The notes under the pieces: generated by a model | What the model saw: the letters and a program-made list of their open reading frames with translations, nothing else | Databases searched by the model: none | What the model was told of the DNA's origin: nothing | In this document: positions 56,985 through 64,000 of the stretch, in pieces | Layout of the letters: each line of letters opens with the position of its first letter | Numbering within the stretch: position 1 is the first letter of the stretch | Assembly (NCBI GenBank): GCA_900074745.1 | Contig: LT598467.1 | Span: 1,426,001-1,490,000, forward strand | Source of the DNA: Lachancea mirantina | Lineage: Eukaryota > Ascomycota > Saccharomycetes > Saccharomycetales > Saccharomycetaceae | DNA: 64,000 nt | Direction: 5' to 3' | Program-made: the position numbers and the translations under genes

Positions 56985-59012
56985 TTACATTGTGTCTGCT
57001 TTAAGATCATCACGTTTCTCATCCTCTTCAGACATCTCGGAACTCCCGGAGCTCTTTGTGCTTTCAAAACCCAACTGTTCGGGTAATGTCTCGTAGAGAA
57101 GTTCGTCCACCTTTTGTTTGACATAGCTGTTATCTGGATAGTTAATGGGAGATTCACAGCCGGTAAAGATGAATACATCGTAGATGAAAGCTCCAGTAAT
57201 GCCGCCAAGAATTGTTGCGCCCCAAGCACCCCAGGCCCACCACCATTTGTAAAGGTGGAAAACCTCGGCCCCGTAACCAATCATCGAGGCAAATATACGC
57301 GGACCTAAATCGCGTGCTGGGTTCATTGTGAAGTTTGTCTGATAACCTAATGTCATCCCAATTGCGGCTATCAGCAAGCCAACAATGAAAGCACCAGTCC
57401 CCGGAGCTGGAGGCGAGTTACTGTCATCAAGCAGACCCATCAGACAGCCGACCAGCATGGCACTGCTTATAAATTCGTCAAAAAAAGCGTTTCGCCATGT
57501 GACGTAGCTCTTTGGGTTCGTGAAAAGACAACTTCCTGTTTTCACGGTTCTTAGATGCTCGCCGCCTTCATATACCGAGATGGAGCTCCAAAAGTAGCCA
57601 TAAGCTATTGCCCCACCAAAAAATGCGCCGAAAATTTGAGCGATGATGTAAACTGGGACCTTTCCTTTAGGAAATTTCCTGAATAGCGCAATCGCAATTG
57701 TTACAGCAGGGTTCAAGTGACCACCACTTACACCGCCAGCGATGTAAACCCCAAGCATTGCGCCAAATCCCCAACCGAAAGCGACAGTCTCATAAGACCC
57801 CCCAGCTCCGTCGGTGACAAGGTTTTGAAGTGTACCACCAACCCCAAATGCTACCAATATGAGTGTTCCGATGAATTCAGCAAAGGGTTCCTTCAGTTTA
57901 TGACGTAATTTGGCCCAGTAATTGGTAAACTTGAGCTCATCTGGTTTTTCATCATGCTCTTTTTGTTGTTCCCTTTCTATCTCCTCCGCGACACATTCGA
58001 TTGGCAATTGTTCATCGAGTTTCGCCTCTTGCGATTCTCTTGAGGGCGCTGCTGAAGTCGTGGACGTCTCGTCCCTTACAGAAGAATTTGAGTGTAGAGT
58101 ACCTTCCTTTGTAGCAGGTAGGGCTACAGGAGCCTCTCTTTGCGATCCCTCGTCTACTGTGTTAGCATCCGAAAATACTTGATCAAATTGTTTGTCAATG
58201 TCCTCGTCCCTGTATTCCTTACTCGATTCCGGCTCGCCCGCCTGTGCTTCAATGTCATCCAACTTTTTTTTAGACGCGGCACGCTTCATGAACTTTCTTA
58301 GTTTATGGACTGAAGCAGTCGATCCACGACGAGAAGCTTGTTTGGAGTTCGGCCTGGTCGGCTCCTTTGATTGAGCCTCAATGTTTCGGCGCATCATTTT
58401 TTTAGCAAGTCTTCCATCTAAGACATGCGGTAGAGGTTTGTTCAAACCCCAAATGGGCTTCTCGCCTTCTTCATCATTTGTGGGATTAAGGTGGTCATAG
58501 AGAGGGTCAACGTAGTTTCTGTGAGAGGTGCGTCGTTGAAGATCATAGTCATGGTCACGCCCGCGGTAATAACCACCATCGCGCTTTGGCTTGCGTCGAC
58601 TTCCAACACGTGTTCTCGGCTGATTCTTGATATTTGGAGCTGAGTGCGCAGGTCCAAATGGAGGTTTTTCGCGTGGTGGAGAAAACTTGTTCTCGCTCGA
58701 GAATAGCGCCAAAGATGACAAAGTGTTTCGCGTGTCTTTTGCGCTTCGATAAACTTTGCTTTTAGAACCACTATCACCTCCACCTGTTTGATTCGTCTGC
58801 GCAAAGCTACCAAAGCTTCGAGTTACAGATGGTTTTTTGAACATTTTTTTCAAAAGATGAGGCCCCCCATCATGGTCCCTCTTTGGAGTCCTAGTTGGTG
58901 TTCTAGAGGCCTGTGAAGAGTTTAAACTTTCGAGCTGAGGGATAGAATTTTCAGAAACATAACGAAATGGGCCTGGTTTGCGTTCTGCAGACTGCGCCTC
59001 TTGCAACGACAT
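56985..59012 (-). CDS. Aquaglyceroporin, YFL054C type
   Basis: The 675-residue product has a long polar N-terminal tail (1-375) and a six-helix MIP channel (about 376-615). The two pore motifs are intact: NPA at 434-436 (GGHLNPAVTIA) and NPARD at 564-568 (FTMNPARDLGPR). The Asp after the second NPAR marks a glycerol-type channel. Intact NPA motifs and the block FFDEFISSAMLVGCLMGLLDDSN through FIFTGCESPINYPDN match S. cerevisiae YFL054C rather than Fps1, which has altered NPA motifs. The tail includes basic stretches and PIWGLNKPLPHVLDGRLAKKMMRR just inside. Expected function: plasma-membrane movement of glycerol or similar small solutes; the role of YFL054C itself is little known. Its neighbourhood differs from that of YFL054C. 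Confidence 0.9.
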   Translation of the reverse strand: MSLQEAQSAERKPGPFRYVSENSIPQLESLNSSQASRTPTRTPKRDHDGGPHLLKKMFKKPSVTRSFGSFAQTNQTGGGDSGSKSKVYRSAKDTRNTLSSLALFSSENKFSPPREKPPFGPAHSAPNIKNQPRTRVGSRRKPKRDGGYYRGRDHDYDLQRRTSHRNYVDPLYDHLNPTNDEEGEKPIWGLNKPLPHVLDGRLAKKMMRRNIEAQSKEPTRPNSKQASRRGSTASVHKLRKFMKRAASKKKLDDIEAQAGEPESSKEYRDEDIDKQFDQVFSDANTVDEGSQREAPVALPATKEGTLHSNSSVRDETSTTSAAPSRESQEAKLDEQLPIECVAEEIEREQQKEHDEKPDELKFTNYWAKLRHKLKEPFAEFIGTLILVAFGVGGTLQNLVTDGAGGSYETVAFGWGFGAMLGVYIAGGVSGGHLNPAVTIAIALFRKFPKGKVPVYIIAQIFGAFFGGAIAYGYFWSSISVYEGGEHLRTVKTGSCLFTNPKSYVTWRNAFFDEFISSAMLVGCLMGLLDDSNSPPAPGTGAFIVGLLIAAIGMTLGYQTNFTMNPARDLGPRIFASMIGYGAEVFHLYKWWWAWGAWGATILGGITGAFIYDVFIFTGCESPINYPDNSYVKQKVDELLYETLPEQLGFESTKSSGSSEMSEEDEKRDDLKADTM

Positions 59013-61603
59013 ATTTGTTTAACGCTTCTGTTTTGGCCAAACTCTTATTTCCAACTGACCGAAGCTCTTATAGACTTTATCACCATTTCACTTATGAGGG
59101 CTTCGAATCGTGCTTAACAAGACACGAATTTCTTTCTCGGAAATGCTTTTTCGTGTCAGATCTCGCCTTTCTTCTGTTAATCTGATCCACATTGTCGAAC
59201 TTCCTGTGCTCAATTGTATGAGATATATAAAACTACAATTCCGAAGACTAAGCTTCGAAAGCAATTTGAAATCAGAGCGAATATGATCCTCGATCTAAAA
59301 TGGATTAACAGTTGCTATCAGGGTCCCTAAAGTTAAGCGGGAAAATGCCCTCAAACGCCCGCTTACCGCCTCGGAGATCTTTTCGGCCAACAATGCCCAG
59401 ATTCCGACGCAGCTCTTCTTCCAAGTGCCCATGAGGAGGCTTTTTTGCTTAGATAATCCTGCCACCCATCGGTGACATCAGAATTTAGAGGCCTAGATGA
59501 CTTGGCAACAGCTATCAAATCTCAGGTTTAGTTAAGGCTTCTGTTGCAAAACGCAAGTTTCTTTCTCTTGCCTGAGCAGAGCATTATCGTTCGGGCCGTT
59601 TGTTGATACTGGTTATAGGTTGGAAAAAGACTTTTATAGCAATTTTGGCGCTAAAGTGTTGGAAAGAGGAAAAAGAACACACACAAGATCTGTAGATCGA
59701 GACGCGGGGGTTAAAGCCAGTAAATTCTTGTCAAAATAAAAGAAATTTTGCTACTGGCAAACAAACCGAGAGCCGACGTTATGCAGGCCCTGCATTGATG
59801 ACTGCTTTTGAATTGGTCAGGTGCAAAGCGGTTTTCGCGGATTAGGTAACTAGATGAGTATGGTTTTGAGTAGCTCAATAACTGCATCGACGGATGGGAA
59901 AAGAGATGTAATTTCAAAAGAAACACTAATGAAGAGAGTTGCCACTCTTTTTAACCGAAAGTTTCAATGGGGCTTTGAACTTGTCTATTGTAATCTTAAC
60001 TTTGACGTGCGCGCTTTCGGACCGGCAAAATATGCTGAATTTACCACCATCAACGCTCTCTCGGGATATGAACGTAACACGACAAACAAAAACAATTTCG
60101 GACTTTTCGTCACTGTAAGCGACAGTATGTACATAATGACTTGGAGTGGGGAATGACATTGGCTTTGCGGGGTCCATGGCAGATGATTCCGAGAGCTGTT
60201 ATTTCACGTGCAAAAATATCTGACGTCAGACACATGAAGCATTTTTACACAGCGCTTCGATTTTTACACTGCGTCCGAAGCTCAAAGAGCTTTGAATTTG
60301 CCGCTTTCTCTAGAAATGGTCTGTGAGCAATTAGCCTCTATGTGGCATCAATGTCACGCCCTTAAATTGAACTAGTATTCTTTCTAATAGAAACTCTTCG
60401 ATTTTTCAAGTGTCGCCCTGATCAAATGCGTATTCGGAAAATTATCGAGAAATGCTCTTTATACCGACACGCATCCTCCTGGGTGTGAAAAGAACCGTAA
60501 CCGCGACTTACGTGTCTATATGAAAGCTTTTTAAATTTCATGATTTTGGTGGCGCAGCGAGTGATCCGCGGGAAAAGCTAAAGTTTTTATGACAGGAAGC
60601 CGAGATTTTTGTGTCATGAATGTGTGGAGCAACCTTCAAGAGGTTTCATACGCTCCTGGTCGGCTCAAAACCGCTAATTATGAGAGCAGCCTTCATGTAA
60701 GTCTTCACGGGAAAAAAGAATAAACACTGCAAGACATTTGACTGATATCGTGCCGGGGCTACAGGATAAAATAAACCCAAGAGGACCGTTAAATATGCAG
60801 ATCCTTACCGCAAGTCGCTCATATAGCGCTTGCAGTTTCATTCTTGATCAAAAGGCTTAGTGATTTATCATCTGCTGCCTTTTGAGAGATTCTCAGAACT
60901 TATGCGCTTAAGATTTTCAAGAAAAAGCCAGCTCGGTAATAGGAGTCATGTTTTCTGATTGTTAGCAAGGTAAATTGACACCTTTTGCTGATTAACCCAT
61001 TAACTCGGTAATGCCAAGTTAAATCCTGTTGCGACCCTGATTTACTTCATTTCCGTCTCTCTCACTGTCACTGGGTTTAAGTAGCACATGCTTGTGGTTC
61101 CGCTATGTTTTAGGATAACATCTTCAAAAGTATTCTCTAATGATTAATTCGTCAGTCGATTGGCAATCGTGTGAGGTAATTACTCCGAGAATCAAGTCTC
61201 AAGAGGTTGATAAGTTAGCTACAGCAACTTCTGGGCATCATCAAATCAAAAGAGTTCGAAGCAAGCCCTAGTTGTATGTGAGCTCGCTGACCTCTCAATC
61301 TGTAGGGTCAGAGATGGATTACCTCATCTGAAGTATCAAGAGAAACTCAAGCATGTTCCGAAACCATGTGATATTTCAACTACTTTTGGCAGATGATGAG
61401 AGACTTCAACGAATTTCGATTGAACTCGTGAAATGTGAAAGAAGGTCTTGCAATCTACTTATATTGGTTTTCTTTGCTATTTCAGATCTTTCATTGGGCA
61501 GGCTTCAAATTTCCACTTTTTCCCGTGTTTGAAAGGGCACCCTTTTGAACCTCGATTGTAATTACTTCTCTTAGAGCTTCGTCACATGCGCATTTTTTGT
61601 CAT

Positions 61604-61611
61604 TGGGTGCA
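61604..61611 (-). promoter_or_regulatory. Aft-type iron-response site
   Basis: The minus strand reads TGCACCCA, a full match to the Aft1/Aft2 consensus YRCACCCR, 270 bp upstream of the siderophore transporter ATG. A further GCACCC core lies at 61537-61542. Confidence 0.6.
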
Positions 61612-61691
61612 TGCGGTGGATTGAAAGTTTTTGGCGGTTCCTATAATGTGACCACCTCGTAAAACGCGAGTATCTGCGCCGTTTGGCACAT

Positions 61692-61770
61692 ATGCACACC
61701 CTCCGCATTGTTTTCGTGGTGAACAAATGCACCCTCGTTACTGTTTTCTCAGCGAGCAAATGCACCTCAC
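61692..61770 (+). repeat. 33-35 bp tandem repeat carrying CACCC/Aft-like cores
   Basis: Three successive units begin at 61692 (ATGCACACCCTCCGCATTG), 61727 (ATGCACCCTCGTTACTG) and 61760 (ATGCACCTCACGCTG). The first two share the tail TGTTTTC followed by GTG/GCGAGCAA-type sequence. Each carries an ACACCC, GCACCC or GCACCT core. They end about 110 bp upstream of the ATG. Confidence 0.6.
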
Positions 61771-61788
61771 GCTGATCTTCTTAAGCTT

Positions 61789-61795
61789 TATAAAA
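61789..61795 (+). promoter_or_regulatory. TATA box of the siderophore transporter
   Basis: TATAAAA, 86 bp before the ATG at 61881, just downstream of the CACCC repeats. Confidence 0.65.
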
Positions 61796-61880
61796 TCGCT
61801 TAGCGCCCAGTAGTATCGTTCGTAAACATATTGACGTTAAATCAAAGGGATCGCTAACCTGTAAGGATTGCACGTTTAGG

Positions 61881-63746
61881 ATGGCGGACGTCGAAAAGAG
61901 GAGTCCATACCTCCAACGGCTGCATAGCTGTGGTAAGCTTGACGATAGAAACTCTGTGCTGGAAAGGCAGCTAACTGAGAATGAGGTAAACAAATCAGGT
62001 TCCGTCGACAAACTAGCCTCGACCAGAAAAATTGTAGTTCGCAAGGCTGAGCTCATGGCAAAACAATATGACACATGGTATTTGAAGGCATTGTTTCTAT
62101 TCACGGCGTTCTTCTGTTCTTTTGCGTATGGACTTGACAGCATCATCAGAGATATTTACATGTCGTATGCGCTGAACGACTATGAAACACAAGCGCTCGT
62201 GTCGACGGTCAACGTAATCAGTCTAGTCATTTCTGCAGTCGGACAAATTTTTTTCGCTGCTCTATCTGATATTTTTGGTAGACTGTCATTGTTTATCGTG
62301 TCAATTGTGTTTTACGTTGTGGGTACTGTCATTCAATCTCAAGCATATGATGTTCAAAGATACGCTGCAGGCTCAATATTTTACAACATTGGACTCATTG
62401 GTGCGTTATTTCAAGTTGGAATAATTTTGTCAGATGTTTCTTCATTGAAGTGGAGACTTTTTTACAATTTCGTTCCAGCCTGGCCGGCACTTGTCACCGT
62501 ATGGATTTCAGGTAATGTTATACAAGTTGCTAACCCATTAGAGCACTGGTCCTGGGGTATTGCAATGTGGGCCTTCATTTTTCCGGCTTGTTGTATTCCA
62601 ATGATAGGCTGCATGCTTCACATGAGGTGGAAAGTTAGAAATGATCCCGAGTGGATTGAGCTGCGTAAGGAAAAGTCGTACATCCAGTCTCACGGTTTTG
62701 CACAATTTCTTGTTGAGCTTTTTTGGCAGCTTGATGTTGTAGGTGTTCTCCTTCTTACGGCCTCTACTGGATGCATTCTGGTTCCATTAACAGTTGCTGG
62801 TGGTACAACTACGCAATGGCGAACTGGCAAAATTTTAGGCCCGTTTATACTTGGTTTTGTCCTAATTCCATTCTTTGTGATCTGGGAAGCCAAACTGTCA
62901 CTGGTACCGCTAGCTCCGTTCAAGATGTTGAGAGATCGTGGAATCTGGGCTCCTCTTTCTATTAATTTTTTGATTGCATTCATTTATTCGATGGCTGCCG
63001 GTTATCTTTATAATCTTCTGTTGGTGGCTTCTAACGAAACCGATCTTGCAGCAACCAGAATTGTGAGTCTTTACAGCTTCTCGGCGGCTATTTGTTCACC
63101 ATTCGTGGGCATAGCCGTAGCACGGTTTTCAAGGATGAAACCATTTGCTATCGTAGGCTGCTCTCTTTATTTCGTTACTATGGCTCTCTTCTATCACTAC
63201 AGGGGTGGCGTCGATAGTGGTAAAGGCATAATTGGGGCAATGGTAATATGGGGTATTACGAGTTGTTTTTACGATTACCCTATCAGTATTATAATGCAAA
63301 CTGTGACCTCTCATGAACTGATGGCAAATGTAACGGCATTGAATTTGGCAATTTTTAGAATTGGTGGGGCCGTTGGGGCGGCCGTCTCGGGTGCGATTTG
63401 GACCCAAATATTATATCCTCAGTTGCTCAAGGCCCTTGGAGATCCAACCATAGCTGAGTCGGCATACAATTCGCCCCTAAGCTTTATTCTCGAATATGAA
63501 TGGGGCTCCCCTGTAAGAGAGGCGACAGTCGAAGCTTACAGGCACGTTCAAAAATATGAAGTTTTGGTGGGTCTCATTTTTGTCGCGCCTATGTTCATCT
63601 TCACCTTCTTCTTGAGGGATCCTAAATTGACTGATGAACACGGACAAACATTGGATAAAGATGAATATGTAAAGGAAAACGATGACCCTATTACCGAATG
63701 GATCATCAAACATATTTGGGGTTTTAGAAAAAGGCCTCTCGATTGA
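61881..63746 (+). CDS. Siderophore-iron transporter of the ARN family (MFS)
   Basis: The 621-residue protein has about 14 predicted transmembrane helices and the ARN/SIT family pattern. After a polar N-terminus comes YLKALFLFTAFFCSFAYGLDSIIRDIYMSYAL. DIFGRLSLFIVSIVFYVVGTVIQSQA holds the MFS loop motif, and SDVSSLKWRLFYNFVPAWPALVTVWISGNV is the diagnostic block shared with Sit1, Arn1, Arn2, Enb1 and Gex proteins. The C-terminal extracellular-loop region and the DPKLTDEHG tail are also family-like. Length fits Sit1 (628). Family knowledge: these proton symporters take up ferric siderophores and are induced by Aft1 when iron is low; the Aft-type promoter sites fit that. I cannot decide which siderophore is used. 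Confidence 0.9.
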   Translation: MADVEKRSPYLQRLHSCGKLDDRNSVLERQLTENEVNKSGSVDKLASTRKIVVRKAELMAKQYDTWYLKALFLFTAFFCSFAYGLDSIIRDIYMSYALNDYETQALVSTVNVISLVISAVGQIFFAALSDIFGRLSLFIVSIVFYVVGTVIQSQAYDVQRYAAGSIFYNIGLIGALFQVGIILSDVSSLKWRLFYNFVPAWPALVTVWISGNVIQVANPLEHWSWGIAMWAFIFPACCIPMIGCMLHMRWKVRNDPEWIELRKEKSYIQSHGFAQFLVELFWQLDVVGVLLLTASTGCILVPLTVAGGTTTQWRTGKILGPFILGFVLIPFFVIWEAKLSLVPLAPFKMLRDRGIWAPLSINFLIAFIYSMAAGYLYNLLLVASNETDLAATRIVSLYSFSAAICSPFVGIAVARFSRMKPFAIVGCSLYFVTMALFYHYRGGVDSGKGIIGAMVIWGITSCFYDYPISIIMQTVTSHELMANVTALNLAIFRIGGAVGAAVSGAIWTQILYPQLLKALGDPTIAESAYNSPLSFILEYEWGSPVREATVEAYRHVQKYEVLVGLIFVAPMFIFTFFLRDPKLTDEHGQTLDKDEYVKENDDPITEWIIKHIWGFRKRPLD

Positions 63747-64000
63747 GAGTAGAATAAGTTTGAGCCCTTGTATGAATAATTTCGCACTCTCTAGGTCAAC
63801 AATAATTTTGTCATAAATTTGTAATTATCTTCTCTTGTGGACCGGCATTTGATCCCGGTGCTCAAAATTTGCTCATTTGGCTTATTGCATGTTATTTCAA
63901 ATGGAAAAGGAATTCATCCCTTGACTGTAAATGCTTCTTATTTTACGATTTAACCCAAATCGATTAGAATTTTGCCAGTATAAACTTTAATTTTTTTAAG

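Larger units (their letters stand above)
59013..61880. other. 2.9-kb gene-poor region before the siderophore transporter
   Basis: Divergent upstream region of two transporter genes. A TATATAAAA element near 59221-59229 may serve the aquaglyceroporin. An imperfect stem (GCCAGTA / TACTGGC) lies at 59715-59757. Aft-type CACCC sites and 34-bp tandem repeats lie at 61537-61770 and a TATA box at 61789. Short overlapping frames at 59854-60177 match nothing I know. No tRNA or transposon end was recognised. Confidence 0.55.

Noticed and set aside
59854-60177. Overlapping 100- and 83-codon frames in the gene-poor region
   Set aside because: Both strands are open over the same stretch and neither product resembles a known family; without conservation data they cannot be called genes.

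Overview
This is a yeast nuclear chromosome segment from the family Saccharomycetaceae, most likely a lineage that split off before the whole-genome duplication. The key evidence is gene order. Genes that in Saccharomyces cerevisiae lie on two separate duplicated blocks, the PRE5-to-YME2 part of chromosome XIII and the ZUO1-to-CAB4 part of chromosome VII, are shuffled together here on one chromosome. Gene pairs duplicated in S. cerevisiae (YGR283C/YMR310C and SCW4/SCW10) are single. Genes are compact, I see no introns, and typical coding GC is in the mid 40s percent. Lachancea fits best, but that genus call is inference; other non-duplicated genera are not excluded.

Layout. 1-15.9 kb: PRE5 (cut by the window edge), TGL3, ELP6, ZUO1, ERV29, GLC8, a SPOUT methyltransferase, BGL2 and NIP1. 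16-29.6 kb: an island of regulators around the drug transporter YOR1. It holds an HMG-box protein whose box is split by about 95 residues and which sits in a GC-rich patch, a Zn2Cys6 transcription factor, and a second fungal regulator with no zinc cluster. None of the three has a counterpart at this position in S. cerevisiae. 30-50 kb: PSE1, PXR1, two tandem GAS1 copies, FKS3, SCW4/10, CWC22 and CAB4. 50-56.3 kb: UBP15 and YME2. 56.3-64 kb: a gene-poor stretch with a YFL054C-type aquaglyceroporin and an ARN-type siderophore transporter, genes often found near chromosome ends.

How the genes fit together. Five genes act on cell-wall beta-1,3-glucan (BGL2, two GAS1, FKS3, SCW4/10). Both GAS1 promoters and the FKS3 promoter carry SBF-type CGCGAAA sites. 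Four ribosome or translation genes (ZUO1, SPOUT methyltransferase, NIP1, PXR1) carry RRPE and/or PAC elements. PRE5 has a perfect Rpn4/PACE site. The ARN-type gene has Aft-type CACCC sites in short tandem repeats. The YOR1/zinc-cluster intergenic region has a phased CGGCCG array and a perfect Pdr1/Pdr3 element. I found no tRNA, rRNA, CRISPR, centromere, or recognisable transposon or virus-derived element.
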